A stretch of DNA of 64,000 nt from Coenobita brevimanus (Eukaryota > Arthropoda > Malacostraca > Decapoda > Coenobitidae), in the NCBI GenBank assembly GCA_032717465.1, contig CM064681.1, positions 14,156,510 to 14,220,509 of the forward strand, in the 5' to 3' direction. This document shows positions 10,085-20,519 of the stretch, one piece after another (positions within the stretch are counted from its first letter, which is position 1; each line of letters begins with the position of its first letter). The notes beneath the pieces are model-generated. The model saw only the letters and a program-made list of their open reading frames with translations, was not told the DNA's origin and searched no databases. Both the position numbers and the translations under genes were made by a program.

Positions 10085-13000
10085 ACCGTCGCTTTCACTG
10101 TATTACAGTGGAATTGTAGAGGTATTGGGAATAAGTTACAAGATATAGCAATCTTGCTGTCAATACACAGGCCAGACATTGTTTGTTTACAGGAGATGCG
10201 CCTGGAGGGTCATCCTGATCCTCCACAGTTAAAACACTACCACTCGTATAGAAAAAATAAAGGTCATGGAGTCGCCATATACACACACAAATCACACCCA
10301 CAAACGGAAGTGATTCTAAATTCTACTCTGGAAGTGGTTGCGTGCAGAGTAAAATTTAATAACACGTATCTGTCTATTTGCTCTCTGTACTGTCCTCCAC
10401 GTGGCCTTATTGATAGTGATGCTTTATATTCACTATTTGAACATCTGCCTGGAAATAAGTTAGTGTTGGGCGATTTTAACGCCCATCACTATCAATGGGG
10501 TAGCTTGAGGATTGATGGTCGTGGGGAGCAAGTAGCCAACCTAATACTACAGTCCAACCTCTGTCTTCTGAACGATGGTAGAGCGACTCGTGTAGATGAT
10601 CGTACTGGTAACTTTTCGGCCATTGACTTTTCTTTGGCCTCCCCTGGTATACATCAAGATTTTTTATGGAATCCTTATGACGACTCCTTGGGAAGTGATC
10701 ATTTGCCCATCTGTCTTTCTTATACACGCGACATCGTTTCGGACCCTCTACCTCCAAAATTTAACTATAAGGAAGCAGATTGGGGATCCTTCTCAAGGAT
10801 CGCCAATTTAGATATATCTGGGGAGACCATAGATGTTAAGGTCGAAAATATAACCCAATCCATATTACACGCAGCTGAGGCTGCTATTCCCAAGACTTCT
10901 ACAGTTCATGCGAAGCATACAGCACATTGGTGGACGCCGGATTGCCGACAAGCATTAAGAAAACGCAATAGGAGATACAGGATTTTTGATAGTCAGCCCA
11001 CTGAGAAAAATTTTATTGCATACAGACAGGCACAGGCTGAGGCAAGGAGAATAATAAGAAGGGCCAAACGTGACTCCTGGCGGTCCTTTGTGTCCACGGT
11101 GACTTGTACAACACCATTACGTAAAGTCTGGTCCACAATAAGAATATTAAATAATAAAGGCCCATATTTCCCAGTCACCACCTTGCAAGTAAATAATAAC
11201 ATCCATGACGAGCCCATGGACGTTGCTAACATCCTCGCCAGGAGTTTTTCACATGTAAGTAGCTCAGCCAATTATGACCCGCGTTTTTGACATCATAAAC
11301 GCACGGCTGAGCTACAGATCATTGACTTTGCCACAGAAGACGTAGACTCCCCGTACAACCAAGAGTTTATGCTAGATGAACTGCTCCTTGCCCTTAAATC
11401 CTGTAAAGACACCAGCCCTGGACCAGACACCATCACGTACGGTATGATCCAGCATCTTAATATGGACAACCTGAGTAAGATGTTAGCATTGTACAATGAG
11501 ATTTGGGCGTCTCGAACGTTCCCAAACTCATGGCACTTTGCGCACGTCATACCGATACCCAAAGAGGCTGGTTGTCTTATGAATCCCACTTCATTTCGTC
11601 CTATTATGTTGACTTCTTGTCTATGTAAGGTCATGGAACGTATGGTAAACAATAGACCGTTTCTTGTTTTAGAGTCGAAGAATTTGTTAAATGATCAACA
11701 ATGTGGCTTCCGTAAATATAGAAGTTCACTAGATCATTTAATGAATTTGGAGCATTGTATTGCAGAGGCATTTGCCAATAAAGAATTCATGATAGGGGTG
11801 TTCTTGGACATCCATAATGCCTATGACATGAATGGCGACACGGTATACTAATGAAGCTCTATGCTTATGGTTTTAGAGGAAATTTGCCTATTTTTATTTC
11901 AAATTTCTTAAGGGACTGAACTTTCTCTGTCAAATTGCCCCGTAACGTAACATCAGATATTTTTATCCAGGAAAACGCGGTGCGACAGGGAAGTGTGCTT
12001 AGTCCTACTTTATTTAGTATTATGATCAATGATATTCTGTCATCAGCTCCCATCCCGAGGAATCTTAAACACTCGCTCTACGTTGACGATTGTGCAATAT
12101 GGCACTCTTCCCGTAATGCACAATTTTTGGCTGGGCGGATTCATGCAGCCCTTGACTCCATCCACCAATGGGCCTTGCAGTGGGGATTTAAGTTTTCCGT
12201 TCGTAAGTGTGCCGCTATAGTCATCACTAATCGTAACGTACCTAATTTGTGTTTAACTTTGGATAATCATGCGGTACCTTTTCAAAATTCTGTAAAATTT
12301 TTAGGAATACATTTTGATCATAGAATGAATTTTAAACTTCACGTTAATACTTTGCTTGCTCGTTGTGATAAACCGTTAAATGTCCTCAAGTACCTAGGGG
12401 GTACTACCTGGGGTGCCGACAGAAAATCTTTATTAATGGTGTATAAGTCCCTTATTCGATCCAAGCTAGACTATGGCGCACAGGTGTATGGCTCGGCATC
12501 CAATGCCACGCTGAAAGGATTGGATGTGTTGCAGAATAAATGTTTGTGAATGTGTCTTGGAGCCGTCCGGTGTACCCGTGTGGCTCGTATGAAAGTGGAG
12601 GCGAATGTGCCTCCCCTCCGTATTCGAAGTGACCACCTGGCCTTGTCCTACGGCGTAAGGACATTAAGGAAAAGTAATATCGGCAATGTGGCCTGTACCC
12701 CCCTGCGTCAATACCACCACCTTCTGCGGGGGATGCGTCGGCCACTTGCCGCTCGCCTCCAGTTACTGACTCAGGAGCTTGATGTGGACCCCAGTGACTG
12801 TGACAAGTTGGTGCTTAAAAATATAGCGCCTTGGGAGCCACCCGGCTTTACGTTGGATGTTACATGGCTCCCTGCACCAAAGACCAAGGCGCCGGAGGCG
12901 GAGGTCCACCACTTGTTTCGTAACATCATTGTTCGTCACTTGGGGTTCCATCAATTGTACACCGACGGCTCCAAGTCGAGTGAATGTGTGGGTGCAAGTG

Positions 13001-13806
13001 TGTGGTCGATTGAATGTGCCCTCAGGTTTCGGTTGCCGACTCATACATCTGTGTTTACTTCAGAACTTTTTGTTATTGACAAACCCATAGACTATGCTCT
13101 CAATTCTAGGCATGACTCATTTGTCATATTTTCATATTCAAAATCAGCCCTTCAGGCAATTGCAGCTTGCACTACGGACTCGCACGAGATCCAGGGCCGC
13201 ATCATTAATAAGTTGCATTCATGCAACAAGTCATTCACGCTGATCTGGGTGCCTGGTCATTGTCATATCTACGGCAATGAGCAGGCTGACTTACTTGCAA
13301 AGTCGGCTTTAGAGCTCGAGGAGACTTGGGACGTTCCTCGTGATCTACGGTCGAGTCTATCTCTCGGAAAGGAATCAATAAATCTTCTGTGGCAAGGTCA
13401 GTGGACCAGACTAAATATTCCAACTTGTAAGCCATACCTGGGCGACCTGGACACTGCCAACCGTCCCAGTCGCCTAGAAGAAAAAGTGTTGGCACGGTTA
13501 CGGCTTAATGCCACCATTTTAACTCACACAAAACCAAATATGGAAAGACGCTTCCCACCGCACTGTGACATCTGTAATGCGGTGTTATCTATCAGTCATA
13601 TCATCCTGCGCTGTCGGCGATTTATTCGTGAACGTGCTTCACTTATAAATTACTGCGGCGCAGTAGACGTCCCTTTCACCCTTTCCACCATCCTGGGTGA
13701 TGGGAACATTGTTATGACTGATAAATTGATGGCTTTATTGAGAGAGACCGGACTGATCAGATTGATGACTTTTTTACTGTGTGGTTATGGTTTTTATCAA
13801 CGGTAA
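10085..13806 (+). pseudogene. LINE E ORF2: endonuclease, RT and RNase H
   Basis: The frame opens after a TAA at 10082-10084 and reads into the APE-type endonuclease at QWNCRG (10106 on), then DIVCLQE, LGDFNAHH and GSDHLPI. There is no ATG before the endonuclease, so the start codon is lost or reinitiation is used. A TGA at 11288-11290 precedes the RT. RT words are SPGPDTI, GFRK, RQGSVLSPTLF and the active site YVDD (about 12085); frameshifts lie near 11835-11930. A TGA at 12547-12549 precedes the RNase H, which has YTDGSK and GNEQAD, but the usual Asp in 'FSDS' is Tyr (FSYSKSAL, about 13130-13152). A CCHC-like motif lies near the C-terminus (CDICNAVLSISHIILRC). Confidence 0.85.
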
Positions 13807-13910
13807 ACATGTATATATTGTTATATTAATTAGGGTTGACAGTTGACATTTTAAATAGCTCTCCCACCGATCTATTTCTAATATAGATGTCCCCTACATT
13901 AAGCCAAGTT

Positions 13911-14001
13911 CCTCGCCTGACAGTCACCAGCTGATGAGTGCAAGTGTGCAATATAGGAAGGTATTGGGCACTTGCAGTCGATGGTGGTCTGCTGGGCGAG
14001 G
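13911..14001 (+). ncRNA. Conserved 3' UTR hairpin, unit 1
   Basis: The outer stem pairs 13911-13923 with 13989-14001, with a further CACCA/TGGTG pairing just inside (13925-13929 with 13982-13986). The inner stem pairs 13939-13953 with 13962-13976 around an 8-base loop (13954-13961). The inner stem pairs at 14 of 15 positions. It is a cis RNA structure of the LINE transcript, not a separate gene. The likely role, inferred from other LINEs, is recognition of the 3' end by the reverse transcriptase. Confidence 0.8.
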
Positions 14002-14146
14002 TTCTTCACTTTTTGTACAAATTATGTAAATACATTATTATCTTGCTTAAGTTATTCTAATTAGGGACGACAGCTGACGTATATGGAAATGTTCCTGACT
14101 CGTCTGGTTCCCTTTCATATATTGATGTCCCCTATATTAGGTTGTG

Positions 14147-14237
14147 CCTCGACTGACAGTCACCAGATGATGAGTGCAGGTATGTCATGTAGAAAGGCAT
14201 TACATATCTGCAGTCGATGGTGTTCTGTTAGTCGAGG
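14147..14237 (+). ncRNA. Conserved 3' UTR hairpin, unit 2
   Basis: Same architecture as unit 1: outer stem 14147-14159 with 14225-14237, inner stem 14175-14189 with 14198-14212, 8-base loop 14190-14197. The inner stem again pairs at 14 of 15 positions, although the bases differ from unit 1. At least four inner-stem pairs and one outer-stem pair are changed on both sides. Confidence 0.8.
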
Positions 14238-14433
14238 TATTTTTACCATTAGTGTAGGTCTAGCTATTTGTCTCTGTAGGATTTAGTATAGGTTAGCCAT
14301 TTGTCCGTTAGGTGATTAGTTTTAGGGTCTTTAGATTAGTTTGTCTTTATAAGGTATAAAAAATATAAAACCAAGAAAAAAAAAATAAAAAATAAAAAAA
14401 ATAAATAAAATTAAAATTATTATATATATATAT

Positions 14434-15173
14434 GTACAGTCACACGTACTAATTTCTGCTCAGGGGTTACCCCTTCCTTCCACCCTCTACCCTGGACAGA
14501 GGGAAGGGGGGAATCGCGAACAAGTCTACCCCACCTTCTGCCCCCAACTCCCCCACCCTCCACCTCCAGCTGCCAGTTACTGATTAGACGCAAATTTTCT
14601 CATGTCCTGTAAACATGACTAAACTGTCGTCGCACACGCTTTCAACGGCCAAGATTTTGGATTATATTTTTAGAATAAATTATTACCGTATTGAACTGCA
14701 TTCTCAAATTGAAAATATTCACCATCATTGTAATCCAGTGTCGTCCACTGCACAATTCTGGGTTCCAGTGCTTACCTTTTCACGTCCCCCAGCTGTCTCT
14801 CTCTCTCTCTCTGAATTTACTTTTCCCACTCACTCTTTTTAAATTTATATAACTTTCTCTTTGCTTCTCTCCCCCTCTCCCCCTTCTCTCTCGTTCGTTG
14901 TCTTAAGTCTTCCCCGCCTCTCACCCCTCCCCTCCCCCCACCTTAGGCCTGATCAACAGTCAGTTATACCGTCACCGCTCCTTCGTATATCGTGTGCAGG
15001 CAACATTTATCACACACTTAGGTCAGATGTATGGAAAGCTATTTTTTTTTTTTTTAGATATAATTGTATTTCTCATTATGTGCCAAGTTCAAATAGAGAA
15101 CACCAGACCAATATTCGTAATTTTTATTAGAGTGACCGTTCCACTTCACATAGCTGGGTAGCTGGGCTTATAA

Positions 15174-15236
<63 letters not shown>

Positions 15237-15458
15237 ATTAAATTTTGCACTGTCAGCGTGGCGACTACAAATATATCATTCTAACAACTGGATCTGCTGG
15301 CTCCAAACCTTCCCTGTCCCAGTCAAACTCCTCATTCAATAACCGGTTATTGAATGAGGAGTTTGACTGGGACAGGAAAGGTTTGGAGCCAGCAGATCCA
15401 GTTGTTAGAATGACTACTCTATATTTGTAGTCGCCACGTTGTCAGTGCAAAATTTAAG

Positions 15459-15533
<75 letters not shown>

Positions 15534-15896
15534 TGCAGTTTATAAGCCCAGCTACCCAGCTATGTGAAGTGGAACGGTCACTCTAATAAAAATTACGAAT
15601 ATTGGTCTGGTGTTCTCTATTTGAACTTGGCACAATTATATCTAAAAAATTATATCTAAAAGAAAAAAATTAGCTTTCCATACATCTGACCTAAGTGTGT
15701 GTGATAAATGTTGCCTGCACACGATATACGAAGGAGCGGTGACGGTATAACTGACTGCTGATCAGGCCTAAGGTGGGGGGAGGGGAGGGGTGAGAGGCGG
15801 GGAAGGCTTAGACAAAGAACGAGAAGGGGGAGAGGGGGAGAGAAGCAAAGAGAAAGTTATATAAATTTAAAAAGAAAGAGTGAGTGGGAAAAGTAA

Positions 15897-15950
<54 letters not shown>

Positions 15951-16307
15951 GGGGGAAGTGAAAAGGTAAGCACTGGAACCCAGAATTGTGCAGTGGACGA
16001 CACTGGATTACAATGATGGTGAATTTTTTAAATTTGAGAATGCAGTTCAATACGGTAATAATTTATTCTAAAAATATAATCCAAAATCTTGGCCGTTGAA
16101 AGCGTGTGCGACGACAGTTTAGTCATGTTTACAGGACATGAGAAAATTTGCGTCAAATCAGTAACTGGCAGCTGGAGGTGGAGGGTGGGGGAGTTGGGGG
16201 CAGAAGGCGGGGTAGACTTGTTCGCGATTCCCCCTTTCCCTCTGTCCAGGGTAGAGGGGGGAAGGAAGGGGTAACCCCTGAGCAGAAATTAGTACGCGTG
16301 ACTGTAC
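14434..16307. repeat. 1.87 kb near-perfect palindrome without spacer
   Basis: The left arm (14434-15344, 911 bases) is the reverse complement of the right arm (15345-16307, 963 bases). The centre is the palindrome AATAACCGGTTATT, with no loop. The arms match almost throughout; they differ by scattered substitutions and small indels and by microsatellite lengths: (CA)n 15178-15234 against (GT)n 15461-15531, and a short CT run near 14798-14813 against (GA)n 15901-15949. No coding frame is supported; frames crossing the centre are mirror artefacts. The outer edge coincides with the right target-site copy of LINE E. Confidence 0.9.
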
Positions 16308-16339
16308 GTTTGCATGAAAGTGTCTGTATGTATGCATGG

Positions 16340-16340
<1 letters not shown>

Positions 16341-16409
<69 letters not shown>

Positions 16410-16471
16410 TTAGTCTATATGTTATATATATATATATATATAATTATATATATATATATATATAAAGATAG

Positions 16472-16502
<31 letters not shown>
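16341..16502. repeat. (GT)n then (TA)n microsatellites
   Basis: A GT run at about 16341-16402 is followed by interrupted TA runs at about 16424-16502. Peptides readable here are low-complexity artefacts. Confidence 0.9.
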
Positions 16503-16503
<1 letters not shown>

Positions 16504-16815
16504 CTGGCCTTAATAACCAGGGGCTTCGTCTCCAATGGTTGATAGGCCGGAGAAAAAAAAAAAAAAAGCTGATGACTTTCCCACTTCCCACACCCCGATG
16601 ATACGGCCACGGAGGGTAATGACCTCAGGATCGTTTGCACTCTTCCTTTCACCCACCGCTTTGCCGCATCTCTGCCGTTTCTACAATCAATACAAAATAA
16701 TGCAGTAGTTGGTAATGTAGTCTTAGACTATTCATAGTTCACAGTAGATTATATTGCACGGTAACATTGGTAAAAAAAAAAACTTTCGCTGCCGCTCTCT
16801 TCTACATTTAGAACA
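16503..16815. other. No gene recognised
   Basis: About 310 bases of unrecognised DNA between two microsatellite blocks. It includes an A run at about 16552-16567. Confidence 0.5.
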
Positions 16816-16889
16816 ACCCTCTCTCTCTCTCCCCCCCCCTCTCTCTCTCCTCTGTCTCTCCTCCTCTCTCTCTCCCTGCTCTCTGTCTT

Positions 16890-16987
<98 letters not shown>

Positions 16988-17011
16988 TCTCTCATTGTGT
17001 GTGTGTGTGTG
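16816..17011. repeat. (CT)n microsatellite with short (GT)n end
   Basis: Interrupted CT-rich sequence becomes a nearly pure CT run at about 16893-16993, followed by GT at about 16997-17011. Confidence 0.9.
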
Positions 17012-17559
17012 TTTCGTACAACCACTCATGTCATTTCACTACCCTCCTGCCATTGCTACATTCTTGCCTTCCATAATAGCTTGCAACGTTTATTAAACAA
17101 TTAGCACTGATTCAGCGGTTTTTTTTTTCCTATATGGGTAGGTTTGGAGAATGTGTATTTATTCTGATAATCAGCAGGCTGCGAATAAAGCTGGTCGGAC
17201 TTTCTCTTGATAATATTTATGCAATGAATGTCGTTGTATATGTTGTAAAGGCAAACTTTACACTACCACTGGTCTTCAGATCACCAGTTAGCTCTCCCTG
17301 TGTTTTGGATCACATAGAGCACTGGATCCAAACAGGAGGTCCATGGACCCTGAGAGGAAGGAGTTAAAGTGAGAGGAAAGAGGTAAGGAAGAGGGAGGAA
17401 AGAGGCAGGAGATTGATAGGAAGGATGAGAATGGGTGGAAAGGGAGTTAGAGATGTAAGAGAGAGGGATGGAGATGCAGGGGAATACAAGAAAATAATAA
17501 CTAAGGCTACTTACTTTTATCAAAGTTGGTGGTAGTCTGGGATAGCTCTATAATCAGCT
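17012..17559. other. No gene recognised; polypurine stretch
   Basis: Unrecognised DNA. Positions about 17350-17490 of the plus strand are almost entirely purine (GAGGAAAG-like) over some 140 bases. Confidence 0.5.
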
Positions 17560-17945
17560 TATCCTCATCACATCGTGGTGTCTGTATCCTCCTCAACTGA
17601 ACGGCAGAGACTAAAATTCACTATAAGTATACCAAGATTGAGATTCATGTACGCACACAGTCTCATGGAATACTTGACCATACTTATATTTTTGTAAGTC
17701 TTCAATATTACAACCCAGCCTTATCAGTGAATCACATTGAGATTATGGCAATATTAGTTACTTATCTTCCCATGCATCCGGACACTTAAGTCCATCCTTC
17801 TGACCCCGTCTCATGCCACCCCAGCACCTCGCATTTTCCTCCTCCCGAGGCACTGCTGTTCGAACCTTAGTTGGTAGAGATTCATGTTGTGCATTCAGCC
17901 AGGACAGAACTTTCGACCACCAGTGTACAGTTACCTCCACTTGTA
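17560..17945 (-). repeat. Dispersed repeat R, copy 2
   Basis: Inverted copy of the block at 5367-5625. Here the minus strand has an open frame (17940-17758) ending in CWGGMRRGQKDG and CPDAWEDK before a stop, with similar residues in copy 1. The family is unknown to me. Similarity continues more weakly beyond the stop to about 17560. Confidence 0.65.
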
Positions 17946-18761
17946 ACGAGTACAGTGGGTGGTGTGTTCGGCGACATGTGGCACCAATGTGTTTGTTTAC
18001 ATCTTAGTAATTGTAAGTGAATGGGCAGACCCGGCAGAGCTTCCCCTCCGCTACAGTATCTAGTACCCACAGAAACAATGTTCTGTCAAGTTATACTCTG
18101 TCTGCAAATCCAAATGTTTGCCACGTATGTATAGTGGAAGGTACAGAGAAAAACATATATTAATGCCATTGCATCCATTTTGCTTCTCTGACAGGAGAAG
18201 ACTGTGAGGCGAGGTGGAACGGAGGGGAGGGACAGGTGGTGAGAGTGCATGTATCGAAACACTGTCGTGTTTCGTTTTGAAAGATGAAGGATGTGATTAT
18301 ACAGATGTTCTGAAGTGATCTGTAACTCAGTATGCAATAACGTGTATAGGATAAATGCTGGAATCCTACAATGTGGTGAACAAGTGTAGTAGAGCAAAAA
18401 TGTTAGGTGTGATGTCCGGTGTCTCGGAACGTGGTTCACATGAGCCTAGTGTGCGTGTGTGACTCAACTGCTGCAACATTTTGGGGGCTGAACCAGGGGG
18501 ACCATAAACGATTGTGACAACGGCCATGCCATGTTGTGCATCATCCAGTCTGTTTTGTGAGGAAAAACATTCATTATATTTTCAAACCATGGTTTAAATA
18601 GATGTCCTGTTGCATAGGATTATAGCTACTTTGAGTGTAGGACAGCTATTGGCTTATTGTGCGAAAATGTTGTGCAGTCATCATACTGATGGATCATGCG
18701 GAGGTAATGAGATACTGTATTTGTATAATGAATGCACATAACGGTGTTACTTGTGTCCAAT
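17946..18761. other. No gene recognised
   Basis: About 0.8 kb with short frames only and no recognisable motif or repeat partner in the window. Confidence 0.45.
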
Positions 18762-18983
18762 TCACAAATGATGTCGCTTTCTTCGAGGTGCTATTTCATT
18801 AGTCTGGATAGCTATGACACAACATCCACAAACGTTGATCATCGTATATTATATTCTTTTTAAAACATTCATACATTAGTTTTCATACAAGTATTACATA
18901 CTGAGGCCCTCCTTAGCTCCAGACGCATTATACTATTTTATCATGTGTCTACACTCACTGTCCATCCAGAGGGAGCAACATTT
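18762..18983 (+). repeat. Dispersed repeat S, copy 1
   Basis: This stretch recurs in inverted orientation at 52577-52802. Shared words include ACAAATGATGTCGC, CTATCCAGACTAATGA (complement here) and CCAGAGGGAGCAA. No coding capacity is shared. The class is unknown; it is a non-coding dispersed repeat of about 220 bases. Confidence 0.75.
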
Positions 18984-19382
18984 CCTTTATCATGCATGTC
19001 TGTCCGTTGTCTGCCATTATAACACAAGGATTTAGTATGTGGCCACGGCTACACAAAATATATCGGTGATGTGGGGCTGCTGGAGAGTGTAAAATTGCGT
19101 ATAATCTTCGTGTGTTTGTGCAGGGAGCCTGGTAAAATACTTCACGGATTTATTCACATTCCTGCCAAGATAGCAGCCAAAGTCGCGGTTAACATGAGCA
19201 CCTGGATGGTAAAATCCAACCACCGCGCTTTACGCAAAATACTCCCGAGTTCTGAAGCTACCCCACGTCATCCAGTAGTTATACAAGGTCATTGATAAGG
19301 CTGCAACCTCGTCATAGTGATGCGATATGATAAGGAAGTCATTATCAGGTCTCGTTACCCTTTATACGAGGAAGGGCCTGAA

Positions 19383-19384
<2 letters not shown>
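18984..19384. other. No gene recognised
   Basis: About 0.4 kb with no motif I recognise, ending at the GT microsatellite. Confidence 0.45.

Positions 19385-19458
<74 letters not shown>
19385..19458. repeat. (GT)n microsatellite at the 3' end of LINE B copy 1
   Basis: A pure GT run of about 74 bases, directly abutting the 3' terminus of the minus-strand LINE B. In element orientation it is a (CA)n tail. LINE B copy 2 has the same arrangement. Confidence 0.9.
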
Positions 19459-19459
<1 letters not shown>

Positions 19460-19503
19460 CTTACCTAATTGTTCTTACCTAATTGTATCTTTACAGGAAT
19501 GAG

Positions 19504-20465
19504 TCAAGCTCGTACTGTCCCGTGTCTTAAACCATATTTATCGTACAGATCCTTAAATTTATTAATTGTTTTGGCACACACTATTTCATTCGGTAGTGCA
19601 TTCCATTGATCAATTGGTCTATTTGGGAAACTAAATTTCCTTACCTCTTTATCGCCCCTCTTTTTATGCAGTCTTTTGCAGTGTCCTCTTGCTGATGTAT
19701 CCCCACAGGTTATGTAAACATTTATGTCTATTTTCACCTTCCCTGATTTGCATTTACTGTACAGGTATATATCATAATCTTGTCTCCTCTTTTCCTTCTC
19801 TCCTGTAGTGTAGGCAGATTCAGTTTTTCTAGTCTTTCTTCGTAGCTTAGATCCCTTAAGCTTGGTATCCATCTTGTAGCTGCCCTTTGAACTTTTTCAA
19901 TCTTATCTGTTTTTTGAGATGAGGACTCCAGACTACTGATGCATACTCCAGGGTTCGTCTGATGAATGATGTTATCTTTCTTAGCATGTCTTCATTTATG
20001 TATGTGAATGCTATTCTCATATTTGCAATCAGTGTATACATGTTCCGTACCTTCTCACTGATGTGGTCAGCCGGAGGTAGTCTATTATTAATAATCACAC
20101 CTAGGTCCATCTCTCTTTCTGATGTGTGGGTTTTACTTCCTAACTTATAATCCCAATCAGGTCTTTTCCACTTTTACCAAACTTGATTACATGACACTTG
20201 TCCACACTGAATTCCATTTGCCATGTATTGCTCCATTCATGAAGTTTATTTAATTCTTCTTGTAGCTCTTTACAAGAGTCTGCATAAGTAATTGACCTTT
20301 ATATTTTTGCATCATCGGCAAACATATAGATAGCTTTCATTTCCAATGTTGCTATCTATATCATTTAAATACACTAAAAACATGATTGGTGCCAGCACTG
20401 AGCCCTGTGGAACTCCGCTAGTCACTTCTCTCCATGATAAGTAATTTCCCCCTAGTACTGTTCTC

Positions 20466-20519
<54 letters not shown>

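Larger units (their letters stand above)
13828..14280 (+). repeat. Two tandem 231-base units in the LINE E 3' UTR
   Basis: Unit 1 starts at 13828 and unit 2 at 14059, both with AATTAGGG followed by GACAG.TGAC. Both contain GATGTCCCCTA and then a long hairpin. The units are clearly homologous but diverged, so the duplication is old and is not a sequencing artefact. Confidence 0.85.
8122..14433 (+). mobile_element. LINE E: near full-length I/Nimb-like non-LTR retrotransposon
   Basis: A 6.3 kb element with a 5' UTR (8122-8752), ORF1 with zinc knuckles (8753-10051), ORF2 with endonuclease, reverse transcriptase and RNase H (10085-13806), a 3' UTR with two tandem 231-base units, and an A/T-rich tail (about 14366-14433). 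A 7-base duplication, GTACAGT, flanks it. An RNase H domain after the RT points to the I-type superfamily of LINEs. Only a handful of stops and shifts break it, so it is fairly young. Confidence 0.8.

Noticed and set aside
15245..15430. Open frame crossing the palindrome centre
   Set aside because: It reads the same sequence forwards and as its own complement; there is no family resemblance and no independent evidence of coding.
15178..15540. CRISPR-like array of short repeats
   Set aside because: These are CA/GT microsatellites in palindrome arms with no spacers; the genome is eukaryotic.
16732..17104. Long frames in the CT microsatellite (Arg-Glu or Ser-Leu repeats)
   Set aside because: They are translations of a dinucleotide run and have no coding evidence.
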